DNA of 64,000 nucleotides from Prostheceraeus crozeri (Eukaryota; Platyhelminthes; Polycladida; Euryleptidae). Of the stretch, positions 14,635 through 30,813 are shown piece after piece. Within the stretch, counting starts at the first letter, position 1. Each line of letters starts with the position of its first letter. The stretch covers positions 1 through 64,000 of the forward strand of contig CAJQUW010009247.1 of assembly GCA_907163375.1 (NCBI GenBank), in the 5' to 3' direction. The position numbers were made by a program, and so were the translations under genes. Below the pieces are notes generated by a model. The model was not told the origin of the DNA. It saw only the letters and a list, made by a program, of their open reading frames with translations, and made no database searches.

Positions 14635-17600
14635 GTGTTATTTATTCATTGATTATTATTGCCTTGACAACTGATGTGTGGTGGTGAGGGTTTCATCCTG
14701 CCAACTGACAGAGTCGCGTAAGTGGCTCGTAGCTCAGATGGTTAGAGCACAGGTCTAGTTAACCTTGGTCGTAGGTTCGAATCCTACCAGCCGCACATCT
14801 TTTGCATGGCAATTTGATCTATCGTTTATCTAATTTCATTGTTGTTAATTGCATTCACGACATGGTTTAAGATGCTTTGGTGGACAATCGATCCCCGCTA
14901 CTTGCCTTAATGTCGGCGGTCACAATTGTGACGTGTTATTTATTCATTGATTATTATTGCCTTGACAACTGATGTGTGGTGGTGAGGGTTTCATCCTGCC
15001 AACTGACAGAGTCGCGTAAGTGGCTCGTAGCTCAGATGGTTAGAGCACAGGTCTAGTTAACCTTGGTCGTAGGTTCGAATCCTACCAGCCGCACATCTTT
15101 TGCATGGCAATTTGATCTATCGTTTATCTAATTTCATTGTTGTTAATTGCATTCACGACATGGTTTAAGATGCTTTGGTGGACAATCGATCCCCGCTACT
15201 TGCCTTAATGTCGGCGGTCACAATTGTGACGTGTTATTTATTCATTGATTATTATTGCCTTGACAACTGATGTGTGGTGGTGAGGGTTTCATCCTGCCAA
15301 CTGACAGAGTCGCGTAAGTGGCTCGTAGCTCAGATGGTTAGAGCACAGGTCTAGTTAACCTTGGTCGTAGGTTCGAATCCTACCAGCCGCACATCTTTTG
15401 CATGGCAATTTGATCTATCGTTTATCTAATTTCATTGTTGTTAATTGCATTCACGACATGGTTTAAGATGCTTTGGTGGACAATCGATCCCCGCTACTTG
15501 CCTTAATGTCGGCGGTCACAATTGTGACGTGTTATTTATTCATTGATTATTATTGCCTTGACAACTGATGTGTGGTGGTGAGGGTTTCATCCTGCCAACT
15601 GACAGAGTCGCGTAAGTGGCTCGTAGCTCAGATGGTTAGAGCACAGGTCTAGTTAACCTTGGTCGTAGGTTCGAATCCTACCAGCCGCACATCTTTTGCA
15701 TGGCAATTTGATCTATCGTTTATCTAATTTCATTGTTGTTAATTGCATTCACGACATGGTTTAAGATGCTTTGGTGGACAATCGATCCCCGCTACTTGCC
15801 TTAATGTCGGCGGTCACAATTGTGACGTGTTATTTATTCATTGATTATTATTGCCTTGACAACTGATGTGTGGTGGTGAGGGTTTCATCCTGCCAACTGA
15901 CAGAGTCGCGTAAGTGGCTCGTAGCTCAGATGGTTAGAGCACAGGTCTAGTTAACCTTGGTCGTAGGTTCGAATCCTACCAGCCGCACATCTTTTGCATG
16001 GCAATTTGATCTATCGTTTATCTAATTTCATTGTTGTTAATTGCATTCACGACATGGTTTAAGATGCTTTGGTGGACAATCGATCCCCGCTACTTGCCTT
16101 AATGTCGGCGGTCACAATTGTGACGTGTTATTTATTCATTGATTATTATTGCCTTGACAACTGATGTGTGGTGGTGAGGGTTTCATCCTGCCAACTGACA
16201 GAGTCGCGTAAGTGGCTCGTAGCTCAGATGGTTAGAGCACAGGTCTAGTTAACCTTGGTCGTAGGTTCGAATCCTACCAGCCGCACATCTTTTGCATGGC
16301 AACTTGATCTATCGTTTATCTAATTTCATTGTTGTTAATTGCATTCACGACATGGTTTAAGATGCTTTGGTGGACAATCGATCCCCGCTACTTGCCTTAA
16401 TGTCGGCGGTCACAATTGTGACGTGTTATTTATTCATTGATTATTATTGCCTTGACAACTGATGTGTGGTGGTGAGGGTTTCATCCTGCCAACTGACAGA
16501 GTCGCGTAAGTGGCTCGTAGCTCAGATGGTTAGAGCACAGGTCTAGTTAACCTTGGTCGTAGGTTCGAATCCTACCAGCCGCACATCTTTTGCATGGCAA
16601 TTTGATCTATCGTTTATCTAATTTCATTGTTGTTAATTGCATTCACGACATGGTTTAAGATGCTTTGGTGGACAATCGATCCCCGCTACTTGCCTTAATG
16701 TCGGCGGTCACAATTGTGACGTGTTATTTATTCATTGATTATTATTGCCTTGACAACTGATGTGTGGTGGTGAGGGTTTCATCCTGCCAACTGACAGAGT
16801 CGCGTAAGTGGCTCGTAGCTCAGATGGTTAGAGCACAGGTCTAGTTAACCTTGGTCGTAGGTTCGAATCCTACCAGCCGCACATCTTTTGCATGGCAATT
16901 TGATCTATCGTTTATCTAATTTCATTGTTGTTAATTGCATTCACGACATGGTTTAAGATGCTTTGGTGGACAATCGATCCCCGCTACTTGCCTTAATGTC
17001 GGCGGTCACAATTGTGACGTGTTATTTATTCATTGATTATTATTGCCTTGACAACTGATGTGTGGTGGTGAGGGTTTCATCCTGCCAACTGACAGAGTCG
17101 CGTAAGTGGCTCGTAGCTCAGATGGTTAGAGCACAGGTCTAGTTAACCTTGGTCGTAGGTTCGAATCCTACCAGCCGCACATCTTTTGCATGGCAATTTG
17201 ATCTATCGTTTATCTAATTTCATTGTTGTTAATTGCATTCACGACATGGTTTAAGATGCTTTGGTGGACAATCGATCCCCGCTACTTGCCTTAATGTCGG
17301 CGGTCACAATTGTGACGTGTTATTTATTCATTGATTATTATTGCCTTGACAACTGATGTGTGGTGGTGAGGGTTTCATCCTGCCAACTGACAGAGTCGCG
17401 TAAGTGGCTCGTAGCTCAGATGGTTAGAGCACAGGTCTAGTTAACCTTGGTCGTAGGTTCGAATCCTACCAGCCGCACATCTTTTGCATGGCAATTTGAT
17501 CTATCGTTTATCTAATTTCATTGTTGTTAATTGCATTCACGACATGGTTTAAGATGCTTTGGTGGACAATCGATCCCCGCTACTTGCCTTAATGTCGGCG

Positions 17601-20600
17601 GTCACAATTGTGACGTGTTATTTATTCATTGATTATTATTGCCTTGACAACTGATGTGTGGTGGTGAGGGTTTCATCCTGCCAACTGACAGAGTCGCGTA
17701 AGTGGCTCGTAGCTCAGATGGTTAGAGCACAGGTCTAGTTAACCTTGGTCGTAGGTTCGAATCCTACCAGCCGCACATCTTTTGCATGGCAATTTGATCT
17801 ATCGTTTATCTAATTTCATTGTTGTTAATTGCATTCACGACATGGTTTAAGATGCTTTGGTGGACAATCGATCCCCGCTACTTGCCTTAATGTCGGCGGT
17901 CACAATTGTGACGTGTTATTTATTCATTGATTATTATTGCCTTGACAACTGATGTGTGGTGGTGAGGGTTTCATCCTGCCAACTGACAGAGTCGCGTAAG
18001 TGGCTCGTAGCTCAGATGGTTAGAGCACAGGTCTAGTTAACCTTGGTCGTAGGTTCGAATCCTACCAGCCGCACATCTTTTGCATGGCAATTTGATCTAT
18101 CGTTTATCTAATTTCATTGTTGTTAATTGCATTCACGACATGGTTTAAGATGCTTTGGTGGACAATCGATCCCCGCTACTTGCCTTAATGTCGGCGGTCA
18201 CAATTGTGACGTGTTATTTATTCATTGATTATTATTGCCTTGACAACTGATGTGTGGTGGTGAGGGTTTCATCCTGCCAACTGACAGAGTCGCGTAAGTG
18301 GCTCGTAGCTCAGATGGTTAGAGCACAGGTCTAGTTAACCTTGGTCGTAGGTTCGAATCCTACCAGCCGCACATCTTTTGCATGGCAATTTGATCTATCG
18401 TTTATCTAATTTCATTGTTGTTAATTGCATTCACGACATGGTTTAAGATGCTTTGGTGGACAATCGATCCCCGCTACTTGCCTTAATGTCGGCGGTCACA
18501 ATTGTGACGTGTTATTTATTCATTGATTATTATTGCCTTGACAACTGATGTGTGGTGGTGAGGGTTTCATCCTGCCAACTGACAGAGTCGCGTAAGTGGC
18601 TCGTAGCTCAGATGGTTAGAGCACAGGTCTAGTTAACCTTGGTCGTAGGTTCGAATCCTACCAGCCGCACATCTTTTGCATGGCAATTTGATCTATCGTT
18701 TATCTAATTTCATTGTTGTTAATTGCATTCACGACATGGTTTAAGATGCTTTGGTGGACAATCGATCCCCGCTACTTGCCTTAATGTCGGCGGTCACAAT
18801 TGTGACGTGTTATTTATTCATTGATTATTATTGCCTTGACAACTGATGTGTGGTGGTGAGGGTTTCATCCTGCCAACTGACAGAGTCGCGTAAGTGGCTC
18901 GTAGCTCAGATGGTTAGAGCACAGGTCTAGTTAACCTTGGTCGTAGGTTCGAATCCTACCAGCCGCACATCTTTTGCATGGCAATTTGATCTATCGTTTA
19001 TCTAATTTCATTGTTGTTAATTGCATTCACGACATGGTTTAAGATGCTTTGGTGGACAATCGATCCCCGCTACTTGCCTTAATGTCGGCGGTCACAATTG
19101 TGACGTGTTATTTATTCATTGATTATTATTGCCTTGACAACTGATGTGTGGTGGTGAGGGTTTCATCCTGCCAACTGACAGAGTCGCGTAAGTGGCTCGT
19201 AGCTCAGATGGTTAGAGCACAGGTCTAGTTAACCTTGGTCGTAGGTTCGAATCCTACCAGCCGCACATCTTTTGCATGGCAATTTGATCTATCGTTTATC
19301 TAATTTCATTGTTGTTAATTGCATTCACGACATGGTTTAAGATGCTTTGGTGGACAATCGATCCCCGCTACTTGCCTTAATGTCGGCGGTCACAATTGTG
19401 ACGTGTTATTTATTCATTGATTATTATTGCCTTGACAACTGATGTGTGGTGGTGAGGGTTTCATCCTGCCAACTGACAGAGTCGCGTAAGTGGCTCGTAG
19501 CTCAGATGGTTAGAGCACAGGTCTAGTTAACCTTGGTCGTAGGTTCGAATCCTACCAGCCGCACATCTTTTGCATGGCAATTTGATCTATCGTTTATCTA
19601 ATTTCATTGTTGTTAATTGCATTCACGACATGGTTTAAGATGCTTTGGTGGACAATCGATCCCCGCTACTTGCCTTAATGTCGGCGGTCACAATTGTGAC
19701 GTGTTATTTATTCATTGATTATTATTGCCTTGACAACTGATGTGTGGTGGTGAGGGTTTCATCCTGCCAACTGACAGAGTCGCGTAAGTGGCTCGTAGCT
19801 CAGATGGTTAGAGCACAGGTCTAGTTAACCTTGGTCGTAGGTTCGAATCCTACCAGCCGCACATCTTTTGCATGGCAATTTGATCTATCGTTTATCTAAT
19901 TTCATTGTTGTTAATTGCATTCACGACATGGTTTAAGATGCTTTGGTGGACAATCGATCCCCGCTACTTGCCTTAATGTCGGCGGTCACAATTGTGACGT
20001 GTTATTTATTCATTGATTATTATTGCCTTGACAACTGATGTGTGGTGGTGAGGGTTTCATCCTGCCAACTGACAGAGTCGCGTAAGTGGCTCGTAGCTCA
20101 GATGGTTAGAGCACAGGTCTAGTTAACCTTGGTCGTAGGTTCGAATCATACCAGCCGCACATCTTTTGCATGGCAATTTGATCTATCGTTTATCTAATTT
20201 CATTGTTGTTAATTGCATTCACGACATGGTTTAAGATGCTTTGGTGGACAATCGATCCCCGCTACTTGCCTTAATGTCGGCGGTCACAATTGTGACGTGT
20301 TATTTATTCATTGATTATTATTGCCTTGACAACTGATGTGTGGTGGTGAGGGTTTCATCCTGCCAACTGACAGAGTCGCGTAAGTGGCTCGTAGCTCAGA
20401 TGGTTAGAGCACAGGTCTAGTTAACCTTGGTCGTAGGTTCGAATCCTACCAGCCGCACATCTTTTGCATGGCAATTTGATCTATCGTTTATCTAATTTCA
20501 TTGTTGTTAATTGCATTCACGACATGGTTTAAGATGCTTTGGTGGACAATCGATCCCCGCTACTTGCCTTAATGTCGGCGGTCACAATTGTGACGTGTTA

Positions 20601-23600
20601 TTTATTCATTGATTATTATTGCCTTGACAACTGATGTGTGGTGGTGAGGGTTTCATCCTGCCAACTGACAGAGTCGCGTAAGTGGCTCGTAGCTCAGATG
20701 GTTAGAGCACAGGTCTAGTTAACCTTGGTCGTAGGTTCGAATCCTACCAGCCGCACATCTTTTGCATGGCAATTTGATCTATCGTTTATCTAATTTCATT
20801 GTTGTTAATTGCATTCACGACATGGTTTAAGATGCTTTGGTGGACAATCGATCCCCGCTACTTGCCTTAATGTCGGCGGTCACAATTGTGACGTGTTATT
20901 TATTCATTGATTATTATTGCCTTGACAACTGATGTGTGGTGGTGAGGGTTTCATCCTGCCAACTGACAGAGTCGCGTAAGTGGCTCGTAGCTCAGATGGT
21001 TAGAGCACAGGTCTAGTTAACCTTGGTCGTAGGTTCGAATCCTACCAGCCGCACATCTTTTGCATGGCAATTTGATCTATCGTTTATCTAATTTCATTGT
21101 TGTTAATTGCATTCACGACATGGTTTAAGATGCTTTGGTGGACAATCGATCCCCGCTACTTGCCTTAATGTCGGCGGTCACAATTGTGACGTGTTATTTA
21201 TTCATTGATTATTATTGCCTTGACAACTGATGTGTGGTGGTGAGGGTTTCATCCTGCCAACTGACAGAGTCGCGTAAGTGGCTCGTAGCTCAGATGGTTA
21301 GAGCACAGGTCTAGTTAACCTTGGTCGTAGGTTCGAATCCTACCAGCCGCACATCTTTTGCATGGCAATTTGATCTATCGTTTATCTAATTTCATTGTTG
21401 TTAATTGCATTCACGACATGGTTTAAGATGCTTTGGTGGACAATCGATCCCCGCTACTTGCCTTAATGTCGGCGGTCACAATTGTGACGTGTTATTTATT
21501 CATTGATTATTATTGCCTTGACAACTGATGTGTGGTGGTGAGGGTTTCATCCTGCCAACTGACAGAGTCGCGTAAGTGGCTCGTAGCTCAGATGGTTAGA
21601 GCACAGGTCTAGTTAACCTTGGTCGTAGGTTCGAATCCTACCAGCCGCACATCTTTTGCATGGCAATTTGATCTATCGTTTATCTAATTTCATTGTTGTT
21701 AATTGCATTCACGACATGGTTTAAGATGCTTTGGTGGACAATCGATCCCCGCTACTTGCCTTAATGTCGGCGGTCACAATTGTGACGTGTTATTTATTCA
21801 TTGATTATTATTGCCTTGACAACTGATGTGTGGTGGTGAGGGTTTCATCCTGCCAACTGACAGAGTCGCGTAAGTGGCTCGTAGCTCAGATGGTTAGAGC
21901 ACAGGTCTAGTTAACCTTGGTCGTAGGTTCGAATCCTACCAGCCGCACATCTTTTGCATGGCAATTTGATCTATCGTTTATCTAATTTCATTGTTGTTAA
22001 TTGCATTCACGACATGGTTTAAGATGCTTTGGTGGACAATCGATCCCCGCTACTTGCCTTAATGTCGGCGGTCACAATTGTGACGTGTTATTTATTCATT
22101 GATTATTATTGCCTTGACAACTGATGTGTGGTGGTGAGGGTTTCATCCTGCCAACTGACAGAGTCGCGTAAGTGGCTCGTAGCTCAGATGGTTAGAGCAC
22201 AGGTCTAGTTAACCTTGGTCGTAGGTTCGAATCATACCAGCCGCACATCTTTTGCATGGCAATTTGATCTATCGTTTATCTAATTTCATTGTTGTTAATT
22301 GCATTCACGACATGGTTTAAGATGCTTTGGTGGACAATCGATCCCCGCTACTTGCCTTAATGTCGGCGGTCACAATTGTGACGTGTTATTTATTCATTGA
22401 TTATTATTGCCTTGACAACTGATGTGTGGTGGTGAGGGTTTCATCCTGCCAACTGACAGAGTCGCGTAAGTGGCTCGTAGCTCAGATGGTTAGAGCACAG
22501 GTCTAGTTAACCTTGGTCGTAGGTTCGAATCCTACCAGCCGCACATCTTTTGCATGGCAATTTGATCTATCGTTTATCTAATTTCATTGTTGTTAATTGC
22601 ATTCACGACATGGTTTAAGATGCTTTGGTGGACAATCGATCCCCGCTACTTGCCTTAATGTCGGCGGTCACAATTGTGACGTGTTATTTATTCATTGATT
22701 ATTATTGCCTTGACAACTGATGTGTGGTGGTGAGGGTTTCATCCTGCCAACTGACAGAGTCGCGTAAGTGGCTCGTAGCTCAGATGGTTAGAGCACAGGT
22801 CTAGTTAACCTTGGTCGTAGGTTCGAATCCTACCAGCCGCACATCTTTTGCATGGCAATTTGATCTATCGTTTATCTAATTTCATTGTTGTTAATTGCAT
22901 TCACGACATGGTTTAAGATGCTTTGGTGGACAATCGATCCCCGCTACTTGCCTTAATGTCGGCGGTCACAATTGTGACGTGTTATTTATTCATTGATTAT
23001 TATTGCCTTGACAACTGATGTGTGGTGGTGAGGGTTTCATCCTGCCAACTGACAGAGTCGCGTAAGTGGCTCGTAGCTCAGATGGTTAGAGCACAGGTCT
23101 AGTTAACCTTGGTCGTAGGTTCGAATCCTACCAGCCGCACATCTTTTGCATGGCAATTTGATCTATCGTTTATCTAATTTCATTGTTGTTAATTGCATTC
23201 ACGACATGGTTTAAGATGCTTTGGTGGACAATCGATCCCCGCTACTTGCCTTAATGTCGGCGGTCACAATTGTGACGTGTTATTTATTCATTGATTATTA
23301 TTGCCTTGACAACTGATGTGTGGTGGTGAGGGTTTCATCCTGCCAACTGACAGAGTCGCGTAAGTGGCTCGTAGCTCAGATGGTTAGAGCACAGGTCTAG
23401 TTAACCTTGGTCGTAGGTTCGAATCATACCAGCCGCACATCTTTTGCATGGCAATTTGATCTATTGTTTATCTAATTTCATTGTTGTTAATTGCATTCAC
23501 GACATGGTTTAAGATGCTTTGGTGGACAATCGATCCCCGCTACTTGCCTTAATGTCGGCGGTCACAATTGTGACGTGTTATTTATTCATTGATTATTATT

Positions 23601-26600
23601 GCCTTGACAACTGATGTGTGGTGGTGAGGGTTTCATCCTGCCAACTGACAGAGTCGCGTAAGTGGCTCGTAGCTCAGATGGTTAGAGCACAGGTCTAGTT
23701 AACCTTGGTCGTAGGTTCGAATCCTACCAGCCGCACATCTTTTGCATGGCAATTTGATCTATCGTTTATCTAATTTCATTGTTGTTAATTGCATTCACGA
23801 CATGGTTTAAGATGCTTTGGTGGACAATCGATCCCCGCTACTTGCCTTAATGTCGGCGGTCACAATTGTGACGTGTTATTTATTCATTGATTATTATTGC
23901 CTTGACAACTGATGTGTGGTGGTGAGGGTTTCATCCTGCCAACTGACAGAGTCGCGTAAGTGGCTCGTAGCTCAGATGGTTAGAGCACAGGTCTAGTTAA
24001 CCTTGGTCGTAGGTTCGAATCCTACCAGCCGCACATCTTTTGCATGGCAATTTGATCTATCGTTTATCTAATTTCATTGTTGTTAATTGCATTCACGACA
24101 TGGTTTAAGATGCTTTGGTGGACAATCGATCCCCGCTACTTGCCTTAATGTCGGCGGTCACAATTGTGACGTGTTATTTATTCATTGATTATTATTGCCT
24201 TGACAACTGATGTGTGGTGGTGAGGGTTTCATCCTGCCAACTGACAGAGTCGCGTAAGTGGCTCGTAGCTCAGATGGTTAGAGCACAGGTCTAGTTAACC
24301 TTGGTCGTAGGTTCGAATCCTACCAGCCGCACATCTTTTGCATGGCAATTTGATCTATCGTTTATCTAATTTCATTGTTGTTAATTGCATTCACGACATG
24401 GTTTAAGATGCTTTGGTGGACAATCGATCCCCGCTACTTGCCTTAATGTCGGCGGTCACAATTGTGACGTGTTATTTATTCATTGATTATTATTGCCTTG
24501 ACAACTGATGTGTGGTGGTGAGGGTTTCATCCTGCCAACTGACAGAGTCGCGTAAGTGGCTCGTAGCTCAGATGGTTAGAGCACAGGTCTAGTTAACCTT
24601 GGTCGTAGGTTCGAATCCTACCAGCCGCACATCTTTTGCATGGCAATTTGATCTATCGTTTATCTAATTTCATTGTTGTTAATTGCATTCACGACATGGT
24701 TTAAGATGCTTTGGTGGACAATCGATCCCCGCTACTTGCCTTAATGTCGGCGGTCACAATTGTGACGTGTTATTTATTCATTGATTATTATTGCCTTGAC
24801 AACTGATGTGTGGTGGTGAGGGTTTCATCCTGCCAACTGACAGAGTCGCGTAAGTGGCTCGTAGCTCAGATGGTTAGAGCACAGGTCTAGTTAACCTTGG
24901 TCGTAGGTTCGAATCCTACCAGCCGCACATCTTTTGCATGGCAATTTGATCTATCGTTTATCTAATTTCATTGTTGTTAATTGCATTCACGACATGGTTT
25001 AAGATGCTTTGGTGGACAATCGATCCCCGCTACTTGCCTTAATGTCGGCGGTCACAATTGTGACGTGTTATTTATTCATTGATTATTATTGCCTTGACAA
25101 CTGATGTGTGGTGGTGAGGGTTTCATCCTGCCAACTGACAGAGTCGCGTAAGTGGCTCGTAGCTCAGATGGTTAGAGCACAGGTCTAGTTAACCTTGGTC
25201 GTAGGTTCGAATCATACCAGCCGCACATCTTTTGCATGGCAATTTGATCTATCGTTTATCTAATTTCATTGTTGTTAATTGCATTCACGACATGGTTTAA
25301 GATGCTTTGGTGGACAATCGATCCCCGCTACTTGCCTTAATGTCGGCGGTCACAATTGTGACGTGTTATTTATTCATTGATTATTATTGCCTTGACAACT
25401 GATGTGTGGTGGTGAGGGTTTCATCCTGCCAACTGACAGAGTCGCGTAAGTGGCTCGTAGCTCAGATGGTTAGAGCACAGGTCTAGTTAACCTTGGTCGT
25501 AGGTTCGAATCCTACCAGCCGCACATCTTTTGCATGGCAATTTGATCTATCGTTTATCTAATTTCATTGTTGTTAATTGCATTCACGACATGGTTTAAGA
25601 TGCTTTGGTGGACAATCGATCCCCGCTACTTGCCTTAATGTCGGCGGTCACAATTGTGACGTGTTATTTATTCATTGATTATTATTGCCTTGACAACTGA
25701 TGTGTGGTGGTGAGGGTTTCATCCTGCCAACTGACAGAGTCGCGTAAGTGGCTCGTAGCTCAGATGGTTAGAGCACAGGTCTAGTTAACCTTGGTCGTAG
25801 GTTCGAATCCTACCAGCCGCACATCTTTTGCATGGCAATTTGATCTATCGTTTATCTAATTTCATTGTTGTTAATTGCATTCACGACATGGTTTAAGATG
25901 CTTTGGTGGACAATCGATCCCCGCTACTTGCCTTAATGTCGGCGGTCACAATTGTGACGTGTTATTTATTCATTGATTATTATTGCCTTGACAACTGATG
26001 TGTGGTGGTGAGGGTTTCATCCTGCCAACTGACAGAGTCGCGTAAGTGGCTCGTAGCTCAGATGGTTAGAGCACAGGTCTAGTTAACCTTGGTCGTAGGT
26101 TCGAATCCTACCAGCCGCACATCTTTTGCATGGCAATTTGATCTATCGTTTATCTAATTTCATTGTTGTTAATTGCATTCACGACATGGTTTAAGATGCT
26201 TTGGTGGACAATCGATCCCCGCTACTTGCCTTAATGTCGGCGGTCACAATTGTGACGTGTTATTTATTCATTGATTATTATTGCCTTGACAACTGATGTG
26301 TGGTGGTGAGGGTTTCATCCTGCCAACTGACAGAGTCGCGTAAGTGGCTCGTAGCTCAGATGGTTAGAGCACAGGTCTAGTTAACCTTGGTCGTAGGTTC
26401 GAATCCTACCAGCCGCACATCTTTTGCATGGCAATTTGATCTATCGTTTATCTAATTTCATTGTTGTTAATTGCATTCACGACATGGTTTAAGATGCTTT
26501 GGTGGACAATCGATCCCCGCTACTTGCCTTAATGTCGGCGGTCACAATTGTGACGTGTTATTTATTCATTGATTATTATTGCCTTGACAACTGATGTGTG

Positions 26601-29600
26601 GTGGTGAGGGTTTCATCCTGCCAACTGACAGAGTCGCGTAAGTGGCTCGTAGCTCAGATGGTTAGAGCACAGGTCTAGTTAACCTTGGTCGTAGGTTCGA
26701 ATCCTACCAGCCGCACATCTTTTGCATGGCAATTTGATCTATCGTTTATCTAATTTCATTGTTGTTAATTGCATTCACGACATGGTTTAAGATGCTTTGG
26801 TGGACAATCGATCCCCGCTACTTGCCTTAATGTCGGCGGTCACAATTGTGACGTGTTATTTATTCATTGATTATTATTGCCTTGACAACTGATGTGTGGT
26901 GGTGAGGGTTTCATCCTGCCAACTGACAGAGTCGCGTAAGTGGCTCGTAGCTCAGATGGTTAGAGCACAGGTCTAGTTAACCTTGGTCGTAGGTTCGAAT
27001 CCTACCAGCCGCACATCTTTTGCATGGCAATTTGATCTATCGTTTATCTAATTTCATTGTTGTTAATTGCATTCACGACATGGTTTAAGATGCTTTGGTG
27101 GACAATCGATCCCCGCTACTTGCCTTAATGTCGGCGGTCACAATTGTGACGTGTTATTTATTCATTGATTATTATTGCCTTGACAACTGATGTGTGGTGG
27201 TGAGGGTTTCATCCTGCCAACTGACAGAGTCGCGTAAGTGGCTCGTAGCTCAGATGGTTAGAGCACAGGTCTAGTTAACCTTGGTCGTAGGTTCGAATCC
27301 TACCAGCCGCACATCTTTTGCATGGCAATTTGATCTATCGTTTATCTAATTTCATTGTTGTTAATTGCATTCACGACATGGTTTAAGATGCTTTGGTGGA
27401 CAATCGATCCCCGCTACTTGCCTTAATGTCGGCGGTCACAATTGTGACGTGTTATTTATTCATTGATTATTATTGCCTTGACAACTGATGTGTGGTGGTG
27501 AGGGTTTCATCCTGCCAACTGACAGAGTCGCGTAAGTGGCTCGTAGCTCAGATGGTTAGAGCACAGGTCTAGTTAACCTTGGTCGTAGGTTCGAATCCTA
27601 CCAGCCGCACATCTTTTGCATGGCAATTTGATCTATCGTTTATCTAATTTCATTGTTGTTAATTGCATTCACGACATGGTTTAAGATGCTTTGGTGGACA
27701 ATCGATCCCCGCTACTTGCCTTAATGTCGGCGGTCACAATTGTGACGTGTTATTTATTCATTGATTATTATTGCCTTGACAACTGATGTGTGGTGGTGAG
27801 GGTTTCATCCTGCCAACTGACAGAGTCGCGTAAGTGGCTCGTAGCTCAGATGGTTAGAGCACAGGTCTAGTTAACCTTGGTCGTAGGTTCGAATCCTACC
27901 AGCCGCACATCTTTTGCATGGCAATTTGATCTATCGTTTATCTAATTTCATTGTTGTTAATTGCATTCACGACATGGTTTAAGATGCTTTGGTGGACAAT
28001 CGATCCCCGCTACTTGCCTTAATGTCGGCGGTCACAATTGTGACGTGTTATTTATTCATTGATTATTATTGCCTTGACAACTGATGTGTGGTGGTGAGGG
28101 TTTCATCCTGCCAACTGACAGAGTCGCGTAAGTGGCTCGTAGCTCAGATGGTTAGAGCACAGGTCTAGTTAACCTTGGTCGTAGGTTCGAATCCTACCAG
28201 CCGCACATCTTTTGCATGGCAATTTGATCTATCGTTTATCTAATTTCATTGTTGTTAATTGCATTCACGACATGGTTTAAGATGCTTTGGTGGACAATCG
28301 ATCCCCGCTACTTGCCTTAATGTCGGCGGTCACAATTGTGACGTGTTATTTATTCATTGATTATTATTGCCTTGACAACTGATGTGTGGTGGTGAGGGTT
28401 TCATCCTGCCAACTGACAGAGTCGCGTAAGTGGCTCGTAGCTCAGATGGTTAGAGCACAGGTCTAGTTAACCTTGGTCGTAGGTTCGAATCCTACCAGCC
28501 GCACATCTTTTGCATGGCAATTTGATCTATCGTTTATCTAATTTCATTGTTGTTAATTGCATTCACGACATGGTTTAAGATGCTTTGGTGGACAATCGAT
28601 CCCCGCTACTTGCCTTAATGTCGGCGGTCACAATTGTGACGTGTTATTTATTCATTGATTATTATTGCCTTGACAACTGATGTGTGGTGGTGAGGGTTTC
28701 ATCCTGCCAACTGACAGAGTCGCGTAAGTGGCTCGTAGCTCAGATGGTTAGAGCACAGGTCTAGTTAACCTTGGTCGTAGGTTCGAATCCTACCAGCCGC
28801 ACATCTTTTGCATGGCAATTTGATCTATCGTTTATCTAATTTCATTGTTGTTAATTGCATTCACGACATGGTTTAAGATGCTTTGGTGGACAATCGATCC
28901 CCGCTACTTGCCTTAATGTCGGCGGTCACAATTGTGACGTGTTATTTATTCATTGATTATTATTGCCTTGACAACTGATGTGTGGTGGTGAGGGTTTCAT
29001 CCTGCCAACTGACAGAGTCGCGTAAGTGGCTCGTAGCTCAGATGGTTAGAGCACAGGTCTAGTTAACCTTGGTCGTAGGTTCGAATCCTACCAGCCGCAC
29101 ATCTTTTGCATGGCAATTTGATCTATCGTTTATCTAATTTCATTGTTGTTAATTGCATTCACGACATGGTTTAAGATGCTTTGGTGGACAATCGATCCCC
29201 GCTACTTGCCTTAATGTCGGCGGTCACAATTGTGACGTGTTATTTATTCATTGATTATTATTGCCTTGACAACTGATGTGTGGTGGTGAGGGTTTCATCC
29301 TGCCAACTGACAGAGTCGCGTAAGTGGCTCGTAGCTCAGATGGTTAGAGCACAGGTCTAGTTAACCTTGGTCGTAGGTTCGAATCCTACCAGCCGCACAT
29401 CTTTTGCATGGCAATTTGATCTATCGTTTATCTAATTTCATTGTTGTTAATTGCATTCACGACATGGTTTAAGATGCTTTGGTGGACAATCGATCCCCGC
29501 TACTTGCCTTAATGTCGGCGGTCACAATTGTGACGTGTTATTTATTCATTGATTATTATTGCCTTGACAACTGATGTGTGGTGGTGAGGGTTTCATCCTG

Positions 29601-30813
29601 CCAACTGACAGAGTCGCGTAAGTGGCTCGTAGCTCAGATGGTTAGAGCACAGGTCTAGTTAACCTTGGTCGTAGGTTCGAATCCTACCAGCCGCACATCT
29701 TTTGCATGGCAATTTGATCTATCGTTTATCTAATTTCATTGTTGTTAATTGCATTCACGACATGGTTTAAGATGCTTTGGTGGACAATCGATCCCCGCTA
29801 CTTGCCTTAATGTCGGCGGTCACAATTGTGACGTGTTATTTATTCATTGATTATTATTGCCTTGACAACTGATGTGTGGTGGTGAGGGTTTCATCCTGCC
29901 AACTGACAGAGTCGCGTAAGTGGCTCGTAGCTCAGATGGTTAGAGCACAGGTCTAGTTAACCTTGGTCGTAGGTTCGAATCCTACCAGCCGCACATCTTT
30001 TGCATGGCAATTTGATCTATCGTTTATCTAATTTCATTGTTGTTAATTGCATTCACGACATGGTTTAAGATGCTTTGGTGGACAATCGATCCCCGCTACT
30101 TGCCTTAATGTCGGCGGTCACAATTGTGACGTGTTATTTATTCATTGATTATTATTGCCTTGACAACTGATGTGTGGTGGTGAGGGTTTCATCCTGCCAA
30201 CTGACAGAGTCGCGTAAGTGGCTCGTAGCTCAGATGGTTAGAGCACAGGTCTAGTTAACCTTGGTCGTAGGTTCGAATCCTACCAGCCGCACATCTTTTG
30301 CATGGCAACTTGATCTATCGTTTATCTAATTTCATTGTTGTTAATTGCATTCACGACATGGTTTAAGATGCTTTGGTGGACAATCGATCCCCGCTACTTG
30401 CCTTAATGTCGGCGGTCACAATTGTGACGTGTTATTTATTCATTGATTATTATTGCCTTGACAACTGATGTGTGGTGGTGAGGGTTTCATCCTGCCAACT
30501 GACAGAGTCGCGTAAGTGGCTCGTAGCTCAGATGGTTAGAGCACAGGTCTAGTTAACCTTGGTCGTAGGTTCGAATCCTACCAGCCGCACATCTTTTGCA
30601 TGGCAATTTGATCTATCGTTTATCTAATTTCATTGTTGTTAATTGCATTCACGACATGGTTTAAGATGCTTTGGTGGACAATCGATCCCCGCTACTTGCC
30701 TTAATGTCGGCGGTCACAATTGTGACGTGTTATTTATTCATTGATTATTATTGCCTTGACAACTGATGTGTGGTGGTGAGGGTTTCATCCTGCCAACTGA
30801 CAGAGTCGCGTAA

